Notes under the pieces: generated by a model
Seen by the model: only the letters and a program-made list of their open reading frames with translations
The model's database searches: none
Told to the model about the DNA's origin: nothing
Assembly (NCBI RefSeq): GCF_004331675.1
Contig: NZ_SJSN01000011.1
Location: forward strand, 142,473 to 206,472
DNA: 64,000 bases
Direction: 5' to 3'
DNA from: Pedobacter frigidisoli
Lineage (GTDB): Bacteria; Bacteroidota; Bacteroidia; Sphingobacteriales; Sphingobacteriaceae
Shown: piece after piece, positions 18,652 to 27,605 of the stretch
Position numbering within the stretch: position 1 is the stretch's first letter
Layout: each line of letters starts with the position of its first letter
Made by a program: the position numbers and the translations under genes

Positions 18652-18754
18652 ATAATAATTATTTATTTTTACATCGTGAAACAAGAGAAAGAAAGACCTA
18701 AAGCTTTTGACAAGTACTGTATATTTTAAAAAATAGGCTTAAAAAAATTTGGTT

Positions 18755-18782
18755 AATTCTTTCATTGATTTCTGAAAGTTTA
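18755..18782. promoter_or_regulatory. palindromic operator, copy 2
   Basis: AATTCTTTCA, an 8-nt spacer and TGAAAGTTTA repeat the architecture of copy 1 with the left arm matching over CTTTCA. It ends 19 nt before the ATG at 18802, so it would overlap the promoter of the two membrane-protein genes. Confidence 0.6.
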
Positions 18783-18801
18783 ATAATTTAATTATTTCAC
18801 C

Positions 18802-19149
18802 ATGAATTATAATTTACTCGGATATGGAATTTTCATCGCCATCATTGTATTCATTATCGTGGTTGTTGGAAAGATTTGTTATCGGAACGGCAATATATTC
18901 GTTGCCGAACTTATTCCTGGTCATTTAGACTTGTGCCAACAGATTAACAAGTCCCTCTTAGTCTCTTATTATTTGGTGAACATTGGCTATTGTGCAATGA
19001 CATTGGTAGGGTGGGACAGGATCAATTCTCCATTACAACTTATTGAAGTGATGGCGTTAAAAGTTGCGACGATCGTTTGTATTTTATCAGTACTTCACTT
19101 CTTGAATATTTACCTATTAACGAGTACCATTCATAAATTAATAAAATAA
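18802..19149 (+). CDS. small membrane protein, paralog 1
   Basis: The 115-residue protein has three predicted membrane segments (about residues 5-25, 48-68 and 85-108). It is a paralog of the next gene: YYLVNIGYCAM matches FYLLNIGFALL, and LIEVMALKV with a following HFLNIYLL matches LIEALGSKI with LFLNLYFFF. No known family is recognised. The two genes are 18 bp apart and share the operator-bearing upstream region. I infer that they may form a heteromeric membrane complex. Confidence 0.7.
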   Translation: MNYNLLGYGIFIAIIVFIIVVVGKICYRNGNIFVAELIPGHLDLCQQINKSLLVSYYLVNIGYCAMTLVGWDRINSPLQLIEVMALKVATIVCILSVLHFLNIYLLTSTIHKLIK

Positions 19150-19167
19150 AATCTAAAACCTTTAATC

Positions 19168-19563
19168 ATGGAAACTACAAAAATTTTAATCGGTTATGCT
19201 GTGTATTTACCTGTTGCACTTTTTTTAACGCTATATGTCTCAAAAACGTTGTTTAAAAATAGCAAGATTTACATGCTCGATATTTTTAAGGGAAGAGAAG
19301 AAATTGCAAATGCCACGAATAAACTTTTCGAAACGGGATTTTATTTGTTGAATATAGGTTTTGCGCTTTTGATTATGAAGATCTCAATTTATACGGATAG
19401 TTATCAAAATCTAATTGAGGCATTAGGTTCTAAAATAGGTGGATTCTCTATTTATCTAGGCATAATGTTGTTCTTGAATTTATACTTTTTCTTTAGGGGA
19501 AAGAGAAAAGCAAAGGAGAGTCAAACACCGGCCATAGATATCGAGCCAGCTTATAAAAGTTAA
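19168..19563 (+). CDS. small membrane protein, paralog 2
   Basis: The 131-residue protein has three predicted membrane segments at about residues 6-24, 55-72 and 91-112, then a basic, Lys/Arg-rich stretch (FFRGKRKAKES) and a short hydrophilic tail that its paralog lacks. The start ATG follows the upstream stop by 18 bp. No function is recognised. It converges on ettA across a strong bidirectional terminator. Confidence 0.7.
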   Translation: METTKILIGYAVYLPVALFLTLYVSKTLFKNSKIYMLDIFKGREEIANATNKLFETGFYLLNIGFALLIMKISIYTDSYQNLIEALGSKIGGFSIYLGIMLFLNLYFFFRGKRKAKESQTPAIDIEPAYKS

Positions 19564-19585
19564 TTATTGCTGAGAAATGCACGTA

Positions 19586-19623
19586 AATAATAAAGTCCCG
19601 ATTTTCATCGGGACTTTATTATT
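19586..19623. terminator. bidirectional rho-independent terminator
   Basis: A perfect 17-bp stem (AATAATAAAGTCCCGAT and its complement) closes on TTTC. The A/T-rich outer arms provide T-tracts in both directions, ending the membrane-protein operon and ettA. Confidence 0.85.
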
Positions 19624-21303
19624 TTAATCTAGTTTTTTGTATCTAATTCGTTTTGGCATAACATCACCCAAACGTTTCTTGCGATTTTCCTCATAATCAG
19701 AATAATTACCTTCAAAGAAATACACTTCTGAATTTCCCTCGAAAGCCAAAATGTGTGTACAAATTCTATCTAAGAACCATCTATCGTGACTAATTACCAC
19801 AGCACAACCTCCAAAGTTTTCTAAGGCCTCTTCCAGTGCACGTAAAGTATTTACGTCAATATCGTTGGTTGGCTCATCAAGTAATAGCACATTAGCTCCT
19901 TTTTTCAAGGTTATAGCCAAGTGAACTCGATTACGTTCTCCGCCAGATAATATACCAACTTTTTTCTGTTGATCGCCTCCATTAAAGTTGAATTTAGAAA
20001 CATAAGCACGACCGTTTACCGCTTTTGTACCTAATTGAATATTGTCTAATCCATCGGTAATGTTTTCGTAAACGGTTTTATCAGAGTCTAAATCATTGTG
20101 CATTTGATCTACATAACCCAATTCTACAGTTTCCCCAACACGGAAAGTTCCAGCATCAGCTTCTTCTTGTCCAGTAATTAAACGGAACAGAGTTGTTTTA
20201 CCAGCACCATTCGGGCCGATAATTCCAACAATGCCCGCTGGTGGAAGTGAAAAATTTAAGTTATCAAACAAGACCTTGTCACCATAAGACTTGGTCACAT
20301 TTGTAGCTTCTATAACCACATTACCTAAACGAGGACCTGCAGGAATGAAAAGTTCTAACTTATCTTCTCTTTCTCTACCATCTTCTGATGCCAATTTATC
20401 GTAATTTGCCAAACGGGCCTTTGATTTGGCATGGCGGGCTTTCGGTGCCATACGCACCCATTCCAACTCACGCTCTAAAGTTTTCTGACGTTTGCTTTCT
20501 GTTTTTTCCTCTTGAGATAAACGTTTCGCTTTTTGCTCTAACCAACTGCTATAATTTCCTTTCCAAGGAATGCCCTCACCACGATCTAATTCTAAAATCC
20601 ATCCAGCAACATTATCCAAGAAATACCTATCGTGGGTTACTGCAATCACAGTACCTTCGTAATTTTTCAAGAATTGTTCTAGCCAGTCGATACTTTCCGC
20701 ATCCAAGTGATTGGTAGGCTCATCCAATAATAGTACATCGGGATGTTGCAGCAGTAAACGGCACATAGCCACGCGGCGGCGTTCACCACCAGAAAGTACA
20801 CCGATTTTAGTTTCAGGATCAGGGCAACGTAGAGCATCCATCGCTCTTTCGAGTTTTGAATCCAATTCCCAAGCACCTAAAGCGTCAATTTTATCTTGAA
20901 GAATACCTTGCTTAGCCATCAATTTATCCATGGCATCTGCATCTGAGTAGTTTTCCTCTAAGCCAAAAGCTTCGTTAACTTCTTCGTATTCCTTTAAAAT
21001 AGCGGTTACTTCGGCAACACCTTCCTCAACCACTTCACGAACTGTTTTTTCAGGATCGAGAATGGGCTCTTGCGCTAAATATCCAACAGAAAAACCTGGT
21101 GAAAAAACAACCTCACCTTGGTAGGCTTTGTCTAAACCAGCAATGATTTTAAGTAGGGAAGATTTACCAGAACCATTTAAACCGATCACCCCGATTTTTG
21201 CTCCGTAAAAGAATGAAAGGTAAATATTTTTTAAAACCTGTTTTTGTGGAGGGTAAATTTTATTTACACCTGCCATTGAAAAAATGATTTTCTCGTCTGC
21301 CAT
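19624..21303 (-). CDS. ettA: energy-dependent translational throttle protein EttA (ABC-F)
   Basis: The 559-residue protein is close to the usual EttA length of about 555. It has two ABC ATPase domains without membrane segments: Walker A GLNGSGKSS and GPNGAGKTT, signature LSGGE twice, and Walker B LLLDEPTNHLD and LLLDEPTNDID. The interdomain linker contains the basic EttA run RELEWVRMAPKARHAKSKAR, which binds the ribosomal E site in the family. It gates entry of ribosomes into elongation according to ATP/ADP. The start agrees with the conserved EttA N-terminus. Confidence 0.95.
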   Translation of the reverse strand: MADEKIIFSMAGVNKIYPPQKQVLKNIYLSFFYGAKIGVIGLNGSGKSSLLKIIAGLDKAYQGEVVFSPGFSVGYLAQEPILDPEKTVREVVEEGVAEVTAILKEYEEVNEAFGLEENYSDADAMDKLMAKQGILQDKIDALGAWELDSKLERAMDALRCPDPETKIGVLSGGERRRVAMCRLLLQHPDVLLLDEPTNHLDAESIDWLEQFLKNYEGTVIAVTHDRYFLDNVAGWILELDRGEGIPWKGNYSSWLEQKAKRLSQEEKTESKRQKTLERELEWVRMAPKARHAKSKARLANYDKLASEDGREREDKLELFIPAGPRLGNVVIEATNVTKSYGDKVLFDNLNFSLPPAGIVGIIGPNGAGKTTLFRLITGQEEADAGTFRVGETVELGYVDQMHNDLDSDKTVYENITDGLDNIQLGTKAVNGRAYVSKFNFNGGDQQKKVGILSGGERNRVHLAITLKKGANVLLLDEPTNDIDVNTLRALEEALENFGGCAVVISHDRWFLDRICTHILAFEGNSEVYFFEGNYSDYEENRKKRLGDVMPKRIRYKKLD

Positions 21304-21712
21304 TATAAAAATTTTGTTTCTGCAAAGATGCTTAAAATGCGATGAAAAGTGAATGGTTTTTTAAAAAATGGAAATTAAAGAATATAATTTTTAATCAATT
21401 ATGGATTTAAAGAAGTTCCATTTAAAAACAAATTAGTATAGCGATCATTCATTTTAAATATTATTTTTTTAAGTGAGTGATAGGATTTTATTCAATCTGA
21501 TGTGATCATTTATGATGTAAAGTAATTTAAAAAGATATAAATATTGAATTATTAACATTTTTTAATCTCTAGGATTATATTTTTCAATTGATAGGAATTT
21601 AAATGATTATTTCAGGCTTTTGAATTAAATATCTTGGCATTACATAAAAGGAAAAAGATTAATCCACTGATTCCGAATTGTTGGAGATTTCAGATCATCC
21701 TGATAACGCTTA
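21304..21712. other. AT-rich intergenic region
   Basis: This 409-bp divergent region contains no coding signal. A one-mismatch -7 element for ettA (CATCTTTG on the minus strand, 21330-21323) lies close to its start. Nothing clear is seen for the nitroreductase-like gene on the other side. Confidence 0.3.
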
Positions 21713-22822
21713 ATGCAGATGCTTACGAAGAACAGAAGAGATTTTTTAAAAATGGGCTTTAAACTAACAACGTTACTTGTTTTTAATCCATTTAATAAAT
21801 TATTTAAAATAAAAGATCCTAAATGGCCAACTTGGGAATCACTGATCGATTATGCCAGATGGTGCCCTAACATTCATAATTTGCAGCCGCATAGAATAAA
21901 AATCATTTCAGAAACAGAAGCCTATTTATACTATGATCCGGCTAGGTTGTTGCCAATAGGCGATCCTCGTTGTGTTTTCGTAACGGTAGCGATGGGTATT
22001 TTTATCGAACACCTTTCCATCGCAGCTGCAGTTCATCGTGTTAAAGTAGAACTGGTCGAAGTATATAAGCCAATCACTACGCAAGCTACATCTTATACCC
22101 GTTTTGCAAGATTAAAACTTGTAGAATCATCTGAGAAAGAGGAGTTAAACAGTGCATTAATTTTAGAAAGGAGAACCTCTAGATCACAATACGATGGTTT
22201 GCCGCTTAAAGAAGCTGTTCTGTCTAAACTTAAAAGTCAATCTCAAAAATTTGATCACGATTTCTTTTATTCAAATGATAAGGAAATGATTGATTTTACA
22301 GTCAAGCTTAATCAGCAAACATTATTTGAAGACCTTTCATCCACATCGAATAGAAAAGAGCTTGATCATTTATTTCGATATACTAAGCAAGAGGCAGCTA
22401 CAAGGAGAGATGGCCTTTGGGCAAGGTGCATGGGCTTTCCAGGACTGCTTATGAAATCAGTTTTTCGTCATCCTGAAAGATGGAGCGAGGGGATTAAGAA
22501 AACTATGCTAACCGATTATTACAGGGCATCATTTAAGGGAACAGCCACAGTTTGCTGGTTAAGTGGCCATTTCGATAATACCAATGATTGGCTACGAGCA
22601 GGACAAATGTTAGCCAGAAACTGGTTATTAATTACTAAGGAAAAAGCTTACATCCAGCCATTTGGTTCATTAATTACGAATGCCTCAGCATACGAACAGA
22701 TTACTAAAAAATTGAATCAAACAAAGGAGCAAAAAAAGATTTGGATGATATTTAGAGCAGGATATAGTAAGGAGCCAGCTAGAAGTTTTCGTTTAAATAC
22801 CAACGAAATAATTATTAGATAA
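21713..22822 (+). CDS. nitroreductase-like flavoprotein with Tat-like N-terminus
   Basis: The 369-residue product begins with a twin-arginine-like signal (NRRDFLKMG followed by a hydrophobic stretch). The rest resembles the Acg-type nitroreductase family: ARWCPNIHNLQPHRIKI corresponds to the FMN-contacting APSxxNxQPW region, RRTSRSQYDG to the second conserved block, and AGQMLARNWLLITKEKAYIQP to the C-terminal block. Some conserved positions are altered (Cys and His in the first block). Substrate is unknown. It is followed after 5 bp by an adenylate-forming enzyme, so the two are very likely one operon. Confidence 0.7.
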   Translation: MQMLTKNRRDFLKMGFKLTTLLVFNPFNKLFKIKDPKWPTWESLIDYARWCPNIHNLQPHRIKIISETEAYLYYDPARLLPIGDPRCVFVTVAMGIFIEHLSIAAAVHRVKVELVEVYKPITTQATSYTRFARLKLVESSEKEELNSALILERRTSRSQYDGLPLKEAVLSKLKSQSQKFDHDFFYSNDKEMIDFTVKLNQQTLFEDLSSTSNRKELDHLFRYTKQEAATRRDGLWARCMGFPGLLMKSVFRHPERWSEGIKKTMLTDYYRASFKGTATVCWLSGHFDNTNDWLRAGQMLARNWLLITKEKAYIQPFGSLITNASAYEQITKKLNQTKEQKKIWMIFRAGYSKEPARSFRLNTNEIIIR

Positions 22823-22827
22823 AAACG

Positions 22828-24330
22828 ATGAAACATCTTTTTCTATTGCTTTACACTTGGCTTGTCGAGCGTTGCATTGCGTTATTTACTTTGTCGAATC
22901 TCCTCCATAAACTATTATATATTAAGGGTTTTAATCGTGTTAGGAACTTTAATGCTGTTGCCAAGTCCTATACCGAATTTGTAAAAGCCAAGAGAACAGT
23001 TCCTGCTTATCGCGATTTTTTGAAAGTTAATAATTTTAATGGTCCTACTTTTAAAGGCATGACCCCAAATCTTGATGAAATACCCGTAACTGATAAAGAA
23101 AATTACGTTAAGAAATATAAACTAGATCAGAGATGTGTTAATGGGAGCATTTCTAATTCAGGTGTAATTATAGATGAATCATCAGGGAGTAGTGGTACAG
23201 CTAACAATTGGGCAAGAGGAAAAAAAGAGCGAGATACAAATGCTCGAATGATAAAATTCGGCTTGCAAAATTTGTTCGGCAGTGATCCTGTTTTTCTCCT
23301 AAATGCCTTTGCGCTTGGTGCCTGGGCAACAGGAACTAACATTACCATAAGTTGTGTAAAATTTGCCAAAATAAAATCTATTGGGCCAGATAAAATTAAG
23401 ATAGAGAACACCTTGAAGTATTTTGGAAATGAACATAAATACATCATTATGGGCTATCCTCCATTTTTAAAATCCTTGGTTGATGATGTGAAAATTAATT
23501 GGAAGGACTTTGATATCTCTTTCATATTTGGAGGTGAACCTATGGCAGAAGAAATGCGGGATTATTTATTATCCAAAGGAATTAAAAAGGTTTACAGTTC
23601 CTTAGGAGCATCGGATATTGAACTTAATATGGCTACTGAAAATGATTTCACCATTAATTTAAGGCGGTTGCTACGCTCAAATGAATCGTTAAGAGATAAA
23701 ATTTTAAAGTACAAAGGTGCTTTGCCAATGGTTTTTCAATATAATCCATCAGACTTTTTAATTGAGGTAAATGAAAATGGCGAACTTATTTTTACGGTTT
23801 GCAAAACAGGCTACATAGCGCCAAAAATTAGGTATAACTTGCATGATAAAGGGCACGTTTTACAAATGCATCAATTACAGTCTATTTTAAAAGATTTTGG
23901 CATTGAAGCAGAAGAACTCATAAGTCCTCAAACCGATTTGCCTCTACTTTTTCATTACGGAAGAGCAGATATGACAGTTTCCTTTTATGGTTCCACTATC
24001 AGTCCTGTTGATATTCAAGAGGCTATTTATGGTTTACCTCAACTGGTAGAAACCATCCATTCCTTTTATATAGAAACGCCTGAAGATGTGGATGGAAATA
24101 AGAATTTAGTAATAGCCTTTGAGATACAAGAAAATAAGGATCTGTTAGCTATTGATGTTGAGCAAATGCAGCCAATGTTTTTTGATAAGCTCGCTAGCAT
24201 CAACCAAGATTTTAGAGAGGCAAAAAAAATGTTGGCATCTTCTAAGCAAACGCAAATTGTTCTTTATGCATTTGGCCAAGGGCCATTTAAGGACGCTGAT
24301 ATTAGAATTAAGGCGAAATATATCAAATAA
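22828..24330 (+). CDS. phenylacetate-CoA-ligase-like adenylate-forming enzyme
   Basis: The 500-residue protein resembles the ANL superfamily, phenylacetate-CoA ligase/CapK branch. The phosphate-binding loop is ESSGSSGTANNWARG (about residue 116), FIFGGEPMAEEMRDYL and VYSSLGASDIELNMA form the adenylate pocket, and LLFHYGRADMTVSFYG is the hinge region with the conserved Asp. It would activate a carboxylic acid as an acyl-adenylate; the acid is unknown. No carrier protein gene is adjacent. An N-terminal hydrophobic segment (residues 4-30) hints at membrane attachment. Confidence 0.72.
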   Translation: MKHLFLLLYTWLVERCIALFTLSNLLHKLLYIKGFNRVRNFNAVAKSYTEFVKAKRTVPAYRDFLKVNNFNGPTFKGMTPNLDEIPVTDKENYVKKYKLDQRCVNGSISNSGVIIDESSGSSGTANNWARGKKERDTNARMIKFGLQNLFGSDPVFLLNAFALGAWATGTNITISCVKFAKIKSIGPDKIKIENTLKYFGNEHKYIIMGYPPFLKSLVDDVKINWKDFDISFIFGGEPMAEEMRDYLLSKGIKKVYSSLGASDIELNMATENDFTINLRRLLRSNESLRDKILKYKGALPMVFQYNPSDFLIEVNENGELIFTVCKTGYIAPKIRYNLHDKGHVLQMHQLQSILKDFGIEAEELISPQTDLPLLFHYGRADMTVSFYGSTISPVDIQEAIYGLPQLVETIHSFYIETPEDVDGNKNLVIAFEIQENKDLLAIDVEQMQPMFFDKLASINQDFREAKKMLASSKQTQIVLYAFGQGPFKDADIRIKAKYIK

Positions 24331-24424
24331 AAATTGAAGCTTACAATTATCTATTTCGACAAAGTGCTATTGTAAATGGAGACATATTATAACAACGCTT
24401 TCAAATTGCCAGTAACCTAGTACC

Positions 24425-24459
24425 ACAAAAAAGGCCATAACAATTTAAGTTATGGCCTT
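24425..24459 (-). terminator. terminator of the DUF4394 gene
   Basis: An 11-bp perfect stem (AAGGCCATAAC and its complement, loop of 7) is followed on the minus strand by TTTTTTG. It lies about 23 nt beyond the DUF4394 stop. Confidence 0.8.
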
Positions 24460-24481
24460 AATGATTATGGTGCTTTTAAGC

Positions 24482-26008
24482 TTAAAAACCCAGTCCGAGC
24501 GTGAAGCCGCGAACTGCTGTAGTTATTGTAGCGCCTGCAGTTGCAGCACCCGTGGTTAAGTTAATACTATATAATTTTTGTACTCCGCCCACAGTGAAAA
24601 TGCCATAAGCAACTCCACTTGTTCCACCAATATCGAAACCATTGGTCGCTTCTATATTTACGCCCAATGCACCAACATCAACAAGTGTACCTGCATTTGG
24701 TGGATCTTGTTTGTATAAACGATCGTTTGTTGCATCAATATCGTATAAAACTGTTGCCGAAGAACCTTGGAAGTTATTGGTATATGCTGATCCAGAAATT
24801 GCTGCAGATGCCAAAGAAATTGGCGAATCAACAGTTAATGCTCCATCAGCAGGGTTTATCCTAAAATTCTGACCAGTATTGCCAACAATTCTGATTCTAT
24901 CTACAGTAGGGTTAAAATCTATACCAACTTGTGTAACCGTTAGTAAGGTTGTTAATGGACCACTACCCACCATGGTTGCAGCGCCAGAAGATGCGTTAAT
25001 ACTATAAATTCTACTGGTACTTCCAATGGCAAAAAGCTGTCCGTTAATTGGACGCATATCGATACCCAAAATACTTTCTCCAGTTTGAATACCAGTAATT
25101 GCTTTTGCAACTAATGTTGGATTTGTAACAGCTGGATTAAAAATAATTAATTCATTATTATTAGATACCGCAAAAGCTACGGGTTCTGTCGGAATTGCAA
25201 GGCCTGTTATTGACGAACCCAAGGTGCCTATTTTAGAAGCTTTTCCAGAAGTTAAATCTATCGTATAAAGTGCAGAAGTTCCAGCGCTTGTTAATGCTGC
25301 AATGGCCGCGGTTCCATCAGGATTTATATCGAAACCACCAGCTTCATCAACATCAAAGCCTAAGCTACCCACTTCAACCAATTTTCCATCATTTGGTGGA
25401 TCTTGTTTGTAAAGTTTGTCGGTGGCTGCATCAATATCAAAAAGAATAGTTGTTGCAGCGCCAGCTTTATTTTGAGTGTATGCAACTGAGCCAATTTTTG
25501 CATTTGTAACGCCATTGATTACACCATCAGTGATCATTACTGCGCCAGTTTCTGGGTTTAAGCGTAAGTTTTGCCCTGTGTTGGTTACTAAACGGATCCG
25601 ATCTACAGTTGGATTAAAATCAAATCCTACAGCAGTTCCGCTTATTGCTGGAGTAAATGGTGCTGCCGAAATAGATCTTGCTGCACCAGTTTTTGGGTCG
25701 ATTACATATAAACGACTACTGCTACCCACGCCATAAAGTTGACCAGTTGCAGGGCGGAAATCAATTCCCAAAATGCTTTCGCCAGTTTGTAAACCCGAAA
25801 TGGATACCTGCGAAGTAATACTAGATGGATTTTTAGCATTAATAAGCAGTAGCTTGCTATCACCAGTTAGGGCATAAAAGTTAACATCTGGGCCAGGAAT
25901 TAAAGTTTCCATAGGTTCGTTACCTCTGTCTTTTTTACAAGCAGAAAATAGAATTGGGGTCATAACGGCAATAAGAGCCATTATGATAAAGTGTTTAGTT
26001 TTTATCAT
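24482..26008 (-). CDS. lipoprotein with two DUF4394 repeats
   Basis: The 508-residue product has a lipoprotein signal with the lipid-attached Cys at residue 24 (LFSACKKD) and two tandem copies of a DUF4394 domain (about 40-275 and 280-508). Each copy has the segments LxGIQTGESILGIDxRP, GQLxxIGSTSRxY, VGIDFNPTVDRIR, TGQNxRxNP and YDIDAxxDxLYKQDPPN, suggesting a seven-bladed-propeller-like fold. Function is unknown. The gene follows the small 26062 gene by 53 bp on the same strand. Confidence 0.85.
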   Translation of the reverse strand: MIKTKHFIIMALIAVMTPILFSACKKDRGNEPMETLIPGPDVNFYALTGDSKLLLINAKNPSSITSQVSISGLQTGESILGIDFRPATGQLYGVGSSSRLYVIDPKTGAARSISAAPFTPAISGTAVGFDFNPTVDRIRLVTNTGQNLRLNPETGAVMITDGVINGVTNAKIGSVAYTQNKAGAATTILFDIDAATDKLYKQDPPNDGKLVEVGSLGFDVDEAGGFDINPDGTAAIAALTSAGTSALYTIDLTSGKASKIGTLGSSITGLAIPTEPVAFAVSNNNELIIFNPAVTNPTLVAKAITGIQTGESILGIDMRPINGQLFAIGSTSRIYSINASSGAATMVGSGPLTTLLTVTQVGIDFNPTVDRIRIVGNTGQNFRINPADGALTVDSPISLASAAISGSAYTNNFQGSSATVLYDIDATNDRLYKQDPPNAGTLVDVGALGVNIEATNGFDIGGTSGVAYGIFTVGGVQKLYSINLTTGAATAGATITTAVRGFTLGLGF

Positions 26009-26061
26009 GATTTTTAATAAGATTTAATTAAGAAATATTTTTTAAGGATCCCAAGCGGAAC

Positions 26062-26382
26062 CTATTTGGGCGGTTGCTCAGGTATTTGAAGATGGCAATG
26101 GGTAAGGTCAAAAATTCCAGTGAAAGAGCTTCTTTTGGAGTTGGATGATTTTAAGAATTCGAAATTTGATAGGCTTGGAATAAATAAATCAGCAAGTTTA
26201 ACCTTTTCTTCTAATGGATTTTCTTTTTCCGAAGATTCAGGTTTTTCAGACTTCTCCGCACCATTTTCCTTGATTACCTGATTAGACAGTTTTTCGATGG
26301 GCATGGCATAAATCACCACCCTGCCTGCAAAAGCGATGAGCAAGATAAATACAAGAAATGTCCTTTGGTATAGAGAGGCCAT
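26062..26382 (-). CDS. small membrane-anchored or exported hypothetical protein
   Basis: The 106-residue frame has an N-terminal hydrophobic segment (about residues 7-26) that could be an anchor or a signal peptide, a Glu/Lys/Ser-rich middle (SEKPESSEKENPLEEK) and a C-terminus ending in IPEQPPK. No family is recognised. Its proximity (53 bp) to the DUF4394 lipoprotein gene suggests one transcript. I am moderately sure it is a real gene because of the leader-plus-linker composition. Confidence 0.55.
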   Translation of the reverse strand: MASLYQRTFLVFILLIAFAGRVVIYAMPIEKLSNQVIKENGAEKSEKPESSEKENPLEEKVKLADLFIPSLSNFEFLKSSNSKRSSFTGIFDLTHCHLQIPEQPPK

Positions 26383-26524
26383 GCTAAAGATTAATTTTTA
26401 GGATTTAGCTTAAATACGAGAAATACTTGCCCTTAGATTTTTTTGGAATAATTTTAATAAACTTTGATATTGGATGTGGAACGTATAGCTTAGCTAGGAA
26501 ATCAATCCTATTATCATTAATCCC

Positions 26525-26995
26525 ATGGTCATAAAAGAAAAATCAGCTAATGGCATTTTCTATTTAATTTACAGTAGTGAAGAAAATGAGCCATTTAGTG
26601 AGAATAACCTAAAAATGTTATTAAAACAAAGCTTCGATTACAACTCTCAAAATAATATTACTGGAGTACTTTTATATGTAAAAGGACAAAAGCTAACTAA
26701 AAGTAACGGAAAGTTTATGCAGTTGTTAGAGGGTGATGAAAAATTAATTCGATCACTTTACAAACGTATTGAGCATGATAATAGGCATAAATCGGTTTTG
26801 CTTTTACAGGCTGGAAGATATGATAATCGATTTTTTTCTAATTGGAGCATGGGGTTTGAGCAATTAGACAACGAGCTTTATAAATCTTTATCTGGCCATT
26901 TCAATTTAAGCAACGATTTAATGGAATGTAAACCCTTTTCATCTGACGCACCTTTGGAGTTTCTTCAAAGTTTCTACACAGAGGAAAGTAATTAG
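26525..26995 (+). CDS. BLUF-domain blue-light sensor
   Basis: The 156-residue protein is a short, stand-alone BLUF flavoprotein that senses blue light through FAD. Key residues are all present: Y16 in LIYSS, N44 in NNITGVLLY, Q66 in FMQLLEG, and W107 and M109 in NWSMGF. There is an insertion of about seven residues (YVKGQKLTKSNGKF) between the Asn and Gln strands. After the domain come about 40 residues of C-terminal cap helices and no effector domain. It must act on a partner protein; neighbours give no clue. Confidence 0.92.
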   Translation: MVIKEKSANGIFYLIYSSEENEPFSENNLKMLLKQSFDYNSQNNITGVLLYVKGQKLTKSNGKFMQLLEGDEKLIRSLYKRIEHDNRHKSVLLLQAGRYDNRFFSNWSMGFEQLDNELYKSLSGHFNLSNDLMECKPFSSDAPLEFLQSFYTEESN

Positions 26996-27137
26996 GTTAT
27001 TATTATAAAAGAAGAGGGGCAAGATCATTACGACCCTGCCCCATCTAAATTAACGCTCTCGAAACAAAAGTAAGAGGCTATTATGAAGTTTTGATGAATT
27101 TTGTAGGCAATTGTTTTATGTTTAGTTGATTTATTTT

Positions 27138-27605
27138 ATGAAGTTGAAATATCGCCTCGCCAGAAAGACTTTAATTTCCGTCAAAAATGTTGAAAAGAGA
27201 ATAATTGCGCAATTAGAGAAAGGATCATATAACATTTTGGACAAGGATGCAGTACGAATTACTTTTGATGGTTATACTGGTGTACTGGAATTAAATGGTG
27301 GTCGACTTGCTAAAGTTGATTTTGGGGAATTTACATTTCTAGTTGAAAAAGATGAGGTAACGGTGATTTACAACTATTCTATTTCCATTTTGGTGGAAAT
27401 TGCGATTATAACGTTTACTCTGATCTTAAGCTTAATTCTTCAAATTGCATGGGTACTTGTTTTTGCCTTACCATTTGTTATTCAATTTTGCATTAGGGTT
27501 AAAGCGGTTAAAGGTGAAGCTATTTCGCTGATGGATTATGTTTCATGGGATGGAAACATGATATTGACATCTAAAAGGTTCCTCACTTTATATAATCCTA
27601 ATTAA
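27138..27605 (+). CDS. hypothetical two-helix membrane protein
   Basis: The 155-residue protein begins with a basic cytoplasmic segment (MKLKYRLARKTLISVKN), continues with a beta-rich region (AVRITFDGYTGVLELNGG), and has a hydrophobic hairpin (about residues 83-120 of this start) followed by a short soluble tail. No family is recognised. An in-frame TTG at 27126 exists, but the ATG at 27138 is preferred, with TATGTTTA at 27117 as a possible one-mismatch -7 element. It is monocistronic. Confidence 0.6.
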   Translation: MKLKYRLARKTLISVKNVEKRIIAQLEKGSYNILDKDAVRITFDGYTGVLELNGGRLAKVDFGEFTFLVEKDEVTVIYNYSISILVEIAIITFTLILSLILQIAWVLVFALPFVIQFCIRVKAVKGEAISLMDYVSWDGNMILTSKRFLTLYNPN

